A stretch of DNA of 64,000 nucleotides from positions 329,668 through 393,667 of the forward strand of contig NZ_LT635452.1 in the NCBI RefSeq assembly GCF_900120005.1, in the 5' to 3' direction. A program made the position numbers and the translations under genes. Each line of letters begins with the position of its first letter. The first letter of the stretch is position 1. This stretch comes from Holdemania sp. Marseille-P2844 (GTDB lineage Bacteria > Bacillota_I > Bacilli_A > Erysipelotrichales > Erysipelotrichaceae). Below the pieces are notes generated by a model, which had not been told where the DNA came from, searched no databases, and saw only the letters and a list, made by a program, of their open reading frames with translations. This document shows, one piece after another, positions 32,982-44,459 of the stretch.

Positions 32982-35147
32982 ATGGTTTTAATTGAGATGC
33001 TGAATGAAAATCAGAAAAAGGCCGTGCTGACGTCCAGCCAGTATGTCCGGATTATCGCGGGGGCCGGCAGCGGCAAGACGCGCGTGCTGACGATGCGGAT
33101 CGCGCATTTGATCGAGCAGTGTCATGTCTGGCCGAATAAAATTCTGGCGATCACCTTCACCAACAAGGCCGCCAACGAAATGAAGGAGCGCATCCGGCAG
33201 ATGCTTCCGGAACAAGGTAACGCCGTGTTCATTTCAACCATTCACTCGCTGTGCGTGCGGATTTTGCGCGAGGATATCCCGGCGATGGGCATGCCCCGCA
33301 ACTTCACGGTCATGGACGCCGATGATCAGCGCAGCATTCTGAAGGAAGCCTACAAGGAATTCGGTCTGGATAAGCAGACCTATACCTTCGGTTCGATGCT
33401 GGACTACATTGCCAATAACAAAGCCGCTGAGATCAGCCCGGAGCGGGCCTATGTGTTCGCCGGCGATCTGCGCGGGGAAAACGACAAGGCGAAGGTCTAC
33501 GAATATTACGTCAACCGTCAGCAGGCGATCTACGCGCTGGACTTCGACGATCTGCTTCTGTATACCGTGCGGATGTTCCGCCAGTTTGCGGAAATTCAGG
33601 CCAAGTGGGTGCAGCGTTTCCATTATATCCACGTCGACGAGTTCCAGGATATCGACAAGATCCAGTACGATTTGATCCAGCTCTTGGCCGGCAACGACAA
33701 CTCTGTCTATGTCGTCGGTGATCCGGATCAGACGATTTACACCTGGCGCGGGGCGGACGTCAACATCATCATGAATTTTGAAAAAGATTACCAGCCATGC
33801 GAAACCATCGTTCTGAATGAAAACTACCGTTCGACCCCAAGCATCCTGAACGGCGCCAACGCGCTGATTCACAACAATCGCAACCGTGTGGAAAAGGATC
33901 TATTTACCAGCCGGCCGGACAACGGCGCGATCACGCACTATTCCAGCGCCGGGGAAGAATATGAAGCAACCTGGATTGCCTGCAAGATCAACGAGCTGCA
34001 CAAGCAAGGCCAGCGCTACCGCGACTGCGCGATTCTCTACCGTTCCAACTACCTCTCCCGCGCGCTTGAAAAAGCGATGATCGAGCAGCGGATTCCGTAT
34101 GTGATCTACGGCGGCATCAAGTTCTACGAACGGGCGGAAATCAAGGACGCCCTGTGCTATCTGCGGATGGTGTGCGGCAGCGACGATCTGGCGCTGATGC
34201 GGATCATCAACGTTCCGCGGCGGGGGCTGGGCAACAAGACGATGGACACGATCGTGCAACGGGCTCGGGAAACGGGCAAGACGATGTACGAGGTTATCCG
34301 CGATGAAAAGGTTGTCAGCGGCAAGGCCCAGACAACGATCGACAACTTTGTTAAAATGGTGGAAAAGTGGAAGAATCTGGCGCCTTCGACACCGATCAGC
34401 CGGCTGCTGGAAATGATCCTGCTGGACAGCGGCTACCGTTCGATGCTGGAAGCGGATAAGGAAAATGAGCGGCTGGAAAACCTGAAGGAACTGATCACCG
34501 ATATTGAAAGCTATACGGTCAATTACCCGGACAGTTCACTGGAAGAATACCTGCAGCTGGTTTCGCTGTATGGCGATAAAGGCGCGGAGGACGGCGGCGA
34601 TCACGTTCAGCTGATGACGGTTCACGCGGCGAAGGGGCTGGAATTCGATACGGTCTTTGTCTACGGGATGAGCGAAGGGATTTTCCCGAACGACCGCGCG
34701 ATGCAGGAAAGCCAGCTGAAAGGGCTGGAGGAAGAACGCAGGCTGGCGTACGTCGCCTTCACGCGTGCCCAGAACAAGCTGTATCTGACGGAAAGCTCAG
34801 GCTTCAGCTACATTTTAAGCCGGATTAAAGTGCCGTCGCGGTTTATCAAGGAAATCGATCCGCAATATATCGAACACATCGGCGCGACCTTCGATACCGG
34901 CAAGCCGAAGGAAATCAAGCTGCACTCCGCGCTGTTTGAGGACGAAGCGCCATTTGAGGAAAGAATCGCCTCCAAGCCGCGGACGAAGTGGAAGAAGGGC
35001 GATCACGTCCGCCATGCCGCTTTCGGCGAGGGCGTCGTGCTGGAATACAGCGAAGGCATGCTGAAAATCGCGTTTGCCTTTCCGTTCGGCGTGCGCAAAA
35101 TCATGGCGACCCATCCATCGATCCAGAAAGCTGAGGAAGTTGAATAA
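32982..35147 (+). CDS. pcrA: ATP-dependent DNA helicase PcrA (UvrD/Rep family)
   Basis: A 721-residue superfamily-1A helicase for replication restart and repair. It starts MLNENQKKAV (Q motif). Walker A is AGAGSGKTRVL (about 28-38), motif II is HVDEFQDID (about 221-229), motif III is GDPDQTIYTWRGA, motif V is MTVHAAKGLEFD, and motif VI is EERRLAYVAFTRA. The C-terminal tail (about 660-715) contains KWKKGDHVRHAAFGEGVV, the Tudor-like segment that binds RNA polymerase. It leads the conserved pcrA-ligA-camS-gatCAB order. Confidence 0.95.
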   Translation: MVLIEMLNENQKKAVLTSSQYVRIIAGAGSGKTRVLTMRIAHLIEQCHVWPNKILAITFTNKAANEMKERIRQMLPEQGNAVFISTIHSLCVRILREDIPAMGMPRNFTVMDADDQRSILKEAYKEFGLDKQTYTFGSMLDYIANNKAAEISPERAYVFAGDLRGENDKAKVYEYYVNRQQAIYALDFDDLLLYTVRMFRQFAEIQAKWVQRFHYIHVDEFQDIDKIQYDLIQLLAGNDNSVYVVGDPDQTIYTWRGADVNIIMNFEKDYQPCETIVLNENYRSTPSILNGANALIHNNRNRVEKDLFTSRPDNGAITHYSSAGEEYEATWIACKINELHKQGQRYRDCAILYRSNYLSRALEKAMIEQRIPYVIYGGIKFYERAEIKDALCYLRMVCGSDDLALMRIINVPRRGLGNKTMDTIVQRARETGKTMYEVIRDEKVVSGKAQTTIDNFVKMVEKWKNLAPSTPISRLLEMILLDSGYRSMLEADKENERLENLKELITDIESYTVNYPDSSLEEYLQLVSLYGDKGAEDGGDHVQLMTVHAAKGLEFDTVFVYGMSEGIFPNDRAMQESQLKGLEEERRLAYVAFTRAQNKLYLTESSGFSYILSRIKVPSRFIKEIDPQYIEHIGATFDTGKPKEIKLHSALFEDEAPFEERIASKPRTKWKKGDHVRHAAFGEGVVLEYSEGMLKIAFAFPFGVRKIMATHPSIQKAEEVE

Positions 35148-35322
35148 TCCTTTCCTCGCGTCAGGCTGAATCGGCAGCTGCCGGCTTGCGGCAGAATCGA
35201 AGCGAGAGCCTGCGTCGCGACTTGGGGAAAAGCGAGAATTCCATGGGCATTCCAAGGCGGTGTAAGCTGCGTCAGAAGCTGGATTGAACGCAAAATTTGG
35301 ATTGAATGCAGAAAAACAGAAG

Positions 35323-35365
35323 ACCCTCCGCGCTCCTGGAATCAGGGAAACCGGAGGGTTTTTAT
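35323..35365 (+). terminator. Terminator after pcrA
   Basis: Stem ACCCTCCG/CGGAGGGT, loop of about 21 with a smaller inner stem (TCCTGGA/TCAGGGA), then TTTTT. Confidence 0.85.
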
Positions 35366-35596
35366 GTCGTTTTTGACGGCGCTCTTTTTTTCTCTCTTAG
35401 CATGAGTGAGTGATAGGCTCTGGGAAACAAGGGGTGAGGGGCACGGCGCGGCTGCGGATTCGATCCGATAAATTTGCCGAGCTTCCGTTACGGATCTGAT
35501 CGCGGGAGTCCGCTGTGAGGAAGCGGGATGTAAAAGAAAAGTGAAAAGAAGCGGCCGGGGAACGATTAGATTGCGTAAACTTGGTAAAGATGATGA

Positions 35597-38711
<3,115 letters not shown>

Positions 38712-38854
38712 CCTCTGTTTGAAAAGCGCGGCCCTTGACAAGCCAGCTAAAAAAAGCAAGGCTGAAACGCTCTGGCGGAAATAAAAGAAACAACTGAAAA
38801 AAGAAACAGTAAAAGAAGAAACAGTAAAGGAAGAAGCAAAGAAGGAGAAGAAGG

Positions 38855-39151
38855 ATGGAAGAAATCAAAGATCCCGCTTATTTTAAAGAATTAGCGCACC
38901 GGTTGATGTTCGATCTCAGCGACGCGGAAGCCGCTGATATCGCGGCCGAATTCGAAACGTTGAACAAACAGCTGAGACTGCTGGAAAGCATCGACACGAC
39001 GGGGGTGGAACCGATGGTCTACCCGTTTGAAACACCGACGAATTATCTGCGCGAGGATGTCGTCGATCATGTGATCAGCCGTGAAGACGCGCTGGCCAAC
39101 GCGCCGAAAGTCAGAGAATGCCACATTGTGGTTCCGAAGGTGGTGAAGTAA
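38855..39151 (+). CDS. gatC: Asp/Glu-tRNA amidotransferase subunit C
   Basis: A 98-residue chaperone-like subunit of GatCAB, wrapping around GatA. It has the helical N-terminal part (HRLMFDLSDAEAADIAAEFE) and the C-terminal pattern TNYLREDVVD. The complex makes Asn- or Gln-tRNA by amidating Asp- or Glu-tRNA. Strong purine-rich leader with AAGGAGAAGAAGG. The gap to gatA is 1 base. Confidence 0.92.
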   Translation: MEEIKDPAYFKELAHRLMFDLSDAEAADIAAEFETLNKQLRLLESIDTTGVEPMVYPFETPTNYLREDVVDHVISREDALANAPKVRECHIVVPKVVK

Positions 39152-39152
39152 A

Positions 39153-40577
39153 ATGGCAACGATGAGTGAATTAAAAGCGACGACGACCGCCCGCGAACGG
39201 GTGGAAGCGGCTGTAGCCAAAGCGCAGGCTTCCCAGCCGCGGCTCAATGCGGTGGTGACGTTCGTCGACGTTGAAGATCAGCTGGCGGCGCTGGATACGA
39301 TCCCGGATGGTCCGTTTCACGGCATGCCGGTGGTCTTAAAGGATAACGTCTGTACGCGCGGCGTCCGCACAACCGCTTCCAGCAAGATTCTGGATAACTA
39401 TGTTCCGGTGTATAACGCACACATCGTCGACAAGCTGAAGGCAGCCGGCGCTGTGGTGATCGCCAAAGCGTCGATGGACGAGCTGGCGATGGGCGGCACT
39501 AATTTAACGGCGGCGACCGGCCCGGTGTATAATCCATATGACCGTACCCGCATGGCGGGCGGCTCCTCCGGCGGCAGCGCAGCGTTAGTCGCGGCGGGTG
39601 TCGTTCCGTTTGCGGTCGGCTCCGATACTGGGGATTCTGTGCGCAAACCTGCGTCGTTCTGCGGTGTTCTGGGCATGAAGCCGACCTATGGCCGGATTTC
39701 CCGCTATGGCATCATTCCTTATTCCTCTTCGCTCGATCACGTCGGCTATTTCACGCGCAGCGCGCTGGATGCGGCCGAGGCCTTAAAAGTGCTGGCCGGC
39801 CGGGATGATCGCGACATGACCTCGGCTGACAGACCGGTGCCGGACTACGCGGCAGCGCTGAACAGCGAGATTAAGGGACGACGCGTCGCAGTATTTAAAA
39901 ACGTGATCGACGCGCTGGCCAATCCGGAAGTGAAAGCCCTGTTTGAAAAGACCGTCGAAGCTTTAAAAGCGAAGGGCGCAGTAGTGGAAGAAGTCAGTCT
40001 GCGCGAGGATCTGTTGAAAGCGATTCTGCCGGCTTACTACTTAATCGCCAACTGCGAAGCGACGGCCAATCACTCCAATCTGGACGGCATCCGGTTCGGC
40101 GTTCAGCAGCCGGGCAGCAGTATGGAAGAAATCATGATTCAGTCGCGCACCAAGGGCTTCGGCTCGTTGATTCGCAAGCGGTTTGTCATTGGCAGCTACG
40201 GTCTGTTTGTCGAAAATCAGGAAAAGCTGTTCCGCCAGGCGCAGCGGGTGCGCCGCCTGATCGTCGAGAATGTCGCGGAGGTTATGAAGGATTACGATAT
40301 TCTGATCGCGCCCGCCAGCAGCGATGTCGCGCCGAAGCTGGACGATCACTCCCGTGACGAATTGTCCGACGGTTATCTGATCGCGGAGAATCACATGGTC
40401 ATCGGCAACTTTACCGGGTATCCAAGCTGTACGGTGCCGATGGGCTTGATCGAGGGGCTGCCGGTCGGCTTAAACATGACGGCGAAGGCCTGGGATGAAC
40501 AGAGCCTGTTCGACTTTGCGGCGGCGATGGAAGATATCACCGGCCTGAAGGACGCCACAGCGGAGGGAATTGAATAA
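39153..40577 (+). CDS. gatA: Asp/Glu-tRNA amidotransferase subunit A
   Basis: A 474-residue amidase-signature enzyme that releases ammonia from glutamine. The catalytic Lys is in VVLKDNVC (about 54), cis-Ser in GGSSGGSAAL (about 130-139), and the nucleophile Ser in GSDTGDSVRKPAS. The usual second glycine of GSDTGGS is Asp here. It overlaps gatB by 1 base. Ammonia is channelled to GatB. Confidence 0.94.
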   Translation: MATMSELKATTTARERVEAAVAKAQASQPRLNAVVTFVDVEDQLAALDTIPDGPFHGMPVVLKDNVCTRGVRTTASSKILDNYVPVYNAHIVDKLKAAGAVVIAKASMDELAMGGTNLTAATGPVYNPYDRTRMAGGSSGGSAALVAAGVVPFAVGSDTGDSVRKPASFCGVLGMKPTYGRISRYGIIPYSSSLDHVGYFTRSALDAAEALKVLAGRDDRDMTSADRPVPDYAAALNSEIKGRRVAVFKNVIDALANPEVKALFEKTVEALKAKGAVVEEVSLREDLLKAILPAYYLIANCEATANHSNLDGIRFGVQQPGSSMEEIMIQSRTKGFGSLIRKRFVIGSYGLFVENQEKLFRQAQRVRRLIVENVAEVMKDYDILIAPASSDVAPKLDDHSRDELSDGYLIAENHMVIGNFTGYPSCTVPMGLIEGLPVGLNMTAKAWDEQSLFDFAAAMEDITGLKDATAEGIE

Positions 40578-42001
40578 TGGAATACGAAGTCATTATCGGA
40601 ATTGAAATACATTGTGAGTTAAAGACCAAAACCAAGATGTTCTCCGGCGCTCCGGTGTTGTTCGGCGCTCCGGCCAACACCTGCGTTAACGAGATTGATT
40701 TAGGCCATCCCGGCACGATGCCGTGTCTGAACAAGCAGGCCGTCGCGATGGCGGTGCAGGCTTGTACGGCGCTGAACATGGAGATCGATCCGCTGGTGCG
40801 GTTCGACCGGAAAAACTATTACTATACTGACCTGCCGAAAGGTTTCCAGATCACCCAGCAGTTCTACCCGATCGGCCGCCGCGGACATGTCGAGATTGAA
40901 ACGGAAAACGGGCCGAAGGTCATCCGGATTGAACGGCTGCACATGGAAGAAGATACAGCGAAGCAGTTTCACTATGACGCCGGTACGCTGATCGACTTCA
41001 ACCGCGCCGGTACGCCGCTGGTGGAAATCGTATCGGAACCGGATATCCGCAGCGGCAGGGAAGCGATGGCATATGTCGAAAAGCTCAGACAGACACTGTA
41101 TTACCTGGGCGTTTCCGACGTCAAGATGGAAGAAGGATCGATGCGCTGCGACGTCAACATCTCGCTGCGTCCGGTCGGAACAGAGAAATTCGGCGTTAAG
41201 ACGGAAATTAAAAACCTCAATTCCATCAGCAACGTCCAGAAAGCGGTCGAGTATGAAATTGAACGTCAGACACAGATCTTGAACGAAGGCGGTCAGGTCG
41301 TTCAGGAAACCCGCCGCTTCGACGAGGCATCGCGCACGACGATCTCAATGCGGAAAAAGGAAGGCGCTGTGGATTACAAATATTTCCCGGAACCGAATAT
41401 TTTCCCGATCCAGCTCGATCCGGAGTGGATTCGTCAGCTGCAGGCCGCGATGCCGGAAATGCCGGAAGTTCGCCAGGCCCGGTATGCCGAGCTGGGGCTG
41501 CCGGAGAACGATATCGCGCTGTTAGTCGCGAATAAGGAGTTGGCCGATTACTACGATCAGGTCATGAAGCACACGCAGCACGCCAAGATCGCCGCCAACT
41601 GGGTAATCGTCGAGCTGCCGGCCGGATTGACGAAGCTGAACACGAAGCTGGCTGAAAACCCGGTTGCGCCGCAGGCGATGGCTGAGCTGGTCAACATGAT
41701 CGTCGGCGGAGAAATCTCCGGCAAGCAGGCGAAGATCGTCTTTGAGGAAGTACTTCAGGGGAAGGATCCGAAGCAGGTCGCTCAGGAAAAAGGCATGAAA
41801 CAGCTGTCCGATTCTTCCGCGCTGATCGCGCTGATCAATCAGGTTTTGGATGAACAGCCGCAGTCGATCACAGACTATAAAAACGGGAAGGACCGCGCCG
41901 TCGGCTTCCTGGTCGGTCAGGTCATGAAAAAGTCCAAAGGCCAGGCCAATCCGGCGATGACCAACAAGCTGATCGTCGAGGAATTGAAGAAAAGAATCTG
42001 A
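40577..42001 (+). CDS. gatB: Asp/Glu-tRNA amidotransferase subunit B
   Basis: A 474-residue kinase/amidotransferase subunit that activates the tRNA-bound carboxylate. It begins EVIIGIEIHCELKTKTKMF. Further motifs are DLPKGFQITQ (about 92), the LHMEEDTAK motif, and a YqeY-like tail domain with KDPKQVAQEKGM near the C terminus. It is the last gene of gatCAB and is followed by a terminator. Confidence 0.95.
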   Translation: MEYEVIIGIEIHCELKTKTKMFSGAPVLFGAPANTCVNEIDLGHPGTMPCLNKQAVAMAVQACTALNMEIDPLVRFDRKNYYYTDLPKGFQITQQFYPIGRRGHVEIETENGPKVIRIERLHMEEDTAKQFHYDAGTLIDFNRAGTPLVEIVSEPDIRSGREAMAYVEKLRQTLYYLGVSDVKMEEGSMRCDVNISLRPVGTEKFGVKTEIKNLNSISNVQKAVEYEIERQTQILNEGGQVVQETRRFDEASRTTISMRKKEGAVDYKYFPEPNIFPIQLDPEWIRQLQAAMPEMPEVRQARYAELGLPENDIALLVANKELADYYDQVMKHTQHAKIAANWVIVELPAGLTKLNTKLAENPVAPQAMAELVNMIVGGEISGKQAKIVFEEVLQGKDPKQVAQEKGMKQLSDSSALIALINQVLDEQPQSITDYKNGKDRAVGFLVGQVMKKSKGQANPAMTNKLIVEELKKRI

Positions 42002-42008
42002 TTGAAGG

Positions 42009-42050
42009 GGGACATCCAGGCGTTACTGACGCTTTCGGTGTCCTTTTTCT
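42009..42050 (+). terminator. Terminator after gatB
   Basis: Imperfect stem GGACATCCAGGCGTT against GACGCTTTCGGTGTCC, followed by TTTTTCTT. Confidence 0.65.
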
Positions 42051-42133
42051 TACAAAAAACGCAGGGTTCAGGAAATGACTGGTCAAATCCCTTCTTTTCC
42101 TGTAAAATAGTAAAAGATAAGGAGTGAAGGACT

Positions 42134-42832
42134 TTGTCTGAACAAAAGAAAACAGTGAAGAAGAAACCGGCCGCGGCGCCGGCAAAGAAACATAAAACGA
42201 AGAAGAATGATAAATCCACAATGATTTTGATTGTGGGCTTGGTACTGATCGCGATTCCATGCGCGATTCTGGGATGGATTTTGATCAGCGCGTCCATGGA
42301 TACGGGGAAGCCGATCAACGGCGATCGGTTCAAGGGCGATCTGGATCCGGCGATCACCAAGGATCAGCTGTCGGAAATCGAAAGTCGGATCAAGGCTGAA
42401 AACCAGGTGGAGAAGGTCACTGTGGAACTGACGACGGCGACGCTGCGGGTGTATGTTGATACCGTGGATTCGATCAGCGATGAGGAAGCGAGTGCTTTGT
42501 CGGAAACGGCGTACAATGATGTGACGGCGGTGCTGAATGAAGGGACTTACTTTACGGCGTCGAATGGCAAGAAGATGTATGACCTGGAAGTGCATGTCTA
42601 CAACAATGTTGATAAATCGGGGTCCGAGGATTATGTGTATGTGATCCGCGCGAAAAACTCCAGTATGGAACAGGCTGCGACGCAGATCGTCTCAAAACCG
42701 CTGGATGCCGATCTGGCCCGGCAGCTGCGCGAGGAACTGGCAGAAAAGCGGAATCCTCAGGCGGCGAAGGATGACGATGACGAGGTCGTTGGCGGCGAGG
42801 ATACGGAAGCGCAGGACGACACGAAGGAATAA
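42134..42832 (+). CDS. Single-pass membrane protein of unknown function
   Basis: A 232-residue protein with TTG start at 42134 (AAGGAGTGAAGG upstream). The N terminus is rich in Lys, Pro and Ala (1-32). One transmembrane helix spans about 34-58, and an extracellular domain (about 75-205) has an alpha/beta pattern with strands VEKVTVELTTATLRVYVD and YVYVIRAKN. The tail is acidic (KDDDDEVVGG, DDTKE). No known family is recognised. Located between gatB and the rRNA methyltransferase, with a terminator. Confidence 0.75.
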   Translation: MSEQKKTVKKKPAAAPAKKHKTKKNDKSTMILIVGLVLIAIPCAILGWILISASMDTGKPINGDRFKGDLDPAITKDQLSEIESRIKAENQVEKVTVELTTATLRVYVDTVDSISDEEASALSETAYNDVTAVLNEGTYFTASNGKKMYDLEVHVYNNVDKSGSEDYVYVIRAKNSSMEQAATQIVSKPLDADLARQLREELAEKRNPQAAKDDDDEVVGGEDTEAQDDTKE

Positions 42833-42853
42833 AGGGCGGAAGCCCTTTTTCGT
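42831..42853 (+). terminator. Terminator after membrane protein
   Basis: Stem AAAGGGC/GCCCTTT, loop GGAA, then TTTTT. Confidence 0.8.
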
Positions 42854-42937
42854 TTTTGGATCGGTGTCAGGGCTTGAGGTTTGGTTGTTTCATCGTTGCG
42901 ATGCGCTGAAATTATGATTCAGAAAGGGGAACGGAGA

Positions 42938-44335
42938 ATGGCGTTAAAGAAGAATGATGTGTTTACAGGAGTAGCTGTCGACTATACGTTTGATGGACTG
43001 GGGGTAGTTCGTCATGAAGGATTGTGTTTCTTCGTGAAGGATTTATTGAAGGGGGAAAGTGCGGAGATCGGGGTGACGGCCGTGAAGAAAAACGTGGGTT
43101 ATGGCCGGGTGATCCGGCGCTTATCCGAGAGTCCGCAGCGCGTTGAGCCGCGTTGCCCCGTTGCGCGTCAGTGCGGAGGCTGTCAGCTGCAGATAATGGG
43201 GGCTGAGCTGCAGGCAGAGTTTAAGCGCCATCGGGTTGCGGATTGTTTCCAGCGGATCGGACATCTGGACGTGGAGGTTCAGCCGGTGTTGTCGATGGAA
43301 TTTCCCTGGAACTATCGTAATAAGGTGCAGGTGCCGGTGGGGGTCAACCGGGATGGAAAACTGGTCTGCGGCTATTATCGTAGTCATTCGCATGATATTG
43401 TGGATTTTGACGAATGCTGCCTGCACAGCGAACTGGAGAATCAGATTTTGAGATCGCTGCGGTCCTGGATTGAGGAAGCGGGCGATCCGGCGCAGCTGCG
43501 GCATTTGTTGATCAAGCATGCGTTTAAGACAGGGCAGGTCATGGTTGTGTTAATCGCGAAATCGGAAAGACTGAAAGGGAAAGACGAACTGATAGAGCGT
43601 TTGACTGTGGCGTATCCGCAGATTCGCAGCATCATCCTGAATGTGAACGAGCGTGAGGATAATGTGATTCTGGGGGATCGGGAGATCGTGTTGTGGGGAT
43701 CGGCTTCGATTGAGGAAGAGTTGTTGGGGCTGCGATTCCAGATTTCGGCGAAGTCGTTTTATCAGATTAATCCGGTCCAGACGGAAGTGTTGTATACGAA
43801 GGCGATCGAGCTGGCTGGTTTAACCGGGGAGGAAACGGTGATCGACGTGTATTGCGGCACAGGCACGATTGGATTGAGTGCGGCCCGGAAGGCGAAGCGG
43901 GTGATCGGCATCGAGATTGTTCCTTCGGCGGTGGAGGATGCGAAGAGGAACGCGGTCCGCAACGGGATCGCCAACGCGGAGTTTATCTGCGGCGATGCGG
44001 GAGTGTGCACGGCGCAGTTGTTGGAGCGGAGGATTCAGCCGGATGTGGCGATCGTAGACCCGCCGCGCAAGGGACTGGACGGGGCGACGATTGATTCGTT
44101 GGTCAGGATGAATCCGAAGCGGATTGTGTATGTTTCGTGCGATCCGGCGACCTTGGCACGGGATTGCGCGGTGTTGAATGAGCGGGGGTATGGCGTGGAG
44201 GTTGTGCAGCCGGTGGATATGTTTCCGCAGACGACGCATGTGGAGACTGTGGCTTTGTTGGAGAGGAAAGGCTGTAAAACAAAGGGTTTCGGGGATTGGA
44301 GGCGGATATGTGGATGTGCTTTTGTGGTTGGTTAA
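42938..44335 (+). CDS. rlmD: 23S rRNA (uracil-5-)-methyltransferase, RumA/RlmD-like
   Basis: A 465-residue RNA m5U methyltransferase with N-terminal TRAM domain (1-60) and 4Fe-4S ligands CPVARQCGGC (about 68-77). The SAM motif is DVYCGTGTIGLSAA (about 303-316), and DPPRKGLD and the catalytic Cys in VSCDPATLARD follow. Firmicute homologues act as RlmCD on two positions. After VETVALLERKG the frame continues with about 20 residues (RRICGCAFVVG) not typical of the family. The AT-rich island begins here. Start 42938 follows GGGGAACGGAG. Confidence 0.9.
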   Translation: MALKKNDVFTGVAVDYTFDGLGVVRHEGLCFFVKDLLKGESAEIGVTAVKKNVGYGRVIRRLSESPQRVEPRCPVARQCGGCQLQIMGAELQAEFKRHRVADCFQRIGHLDVEVQPVLSMEFPWNYRNKVQVPVGVNRDGKLVCGYYRSHSHDIVDFDECCLHSELENQILRSLRSWIEEAGDPAQLRHLLIKHAFKTGQVMVVLIAKSERLKGKDELIERLTVAYPQIRSIILNVNEREDNVILGDREIVLWGSASIEEELLGLRFQISAKSFYQINPVQTEVLYTKAIELAGLTGEETVIDVYCGTGTIGLSAARKAKRVIGIEIVPSAVEDAKRNAVRNGIANAEFICGDAGVCTAQLLERRIQPDVAIVDPPRKGLDGATIDSLVRMNPKRIVYVSCDPATLARDCAVLNERGYGVEVVQPVDMFPQTTHVETVALLERKGCKTKGFGDWRRICGCAFVVG

Positions 44336-44459
44336 GATGAAATATGTTTTCGGTTACCGTGGTGGGGTAAAGGAAATGAACGTTTTAGCAAAAGACTTGG
44401 AAGTTGGATTTTTATATTCAAATGTAAATTAAAGAAAATGTACAGTTATGGAGAAAAAG

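Noticed and set aside
38720-38850. Coding sequence in the purine-rich gatC leader
   Set aside because: Frame reading KKETVKEETVKEE has no start codon and is closed by upstream stops.
44178-44432. Small plus-strand ORFs between rlmD and the ATPase gene
   Set aside because: Overlap the rlmD frame or lack ribosome binding sites; no recognisable product.
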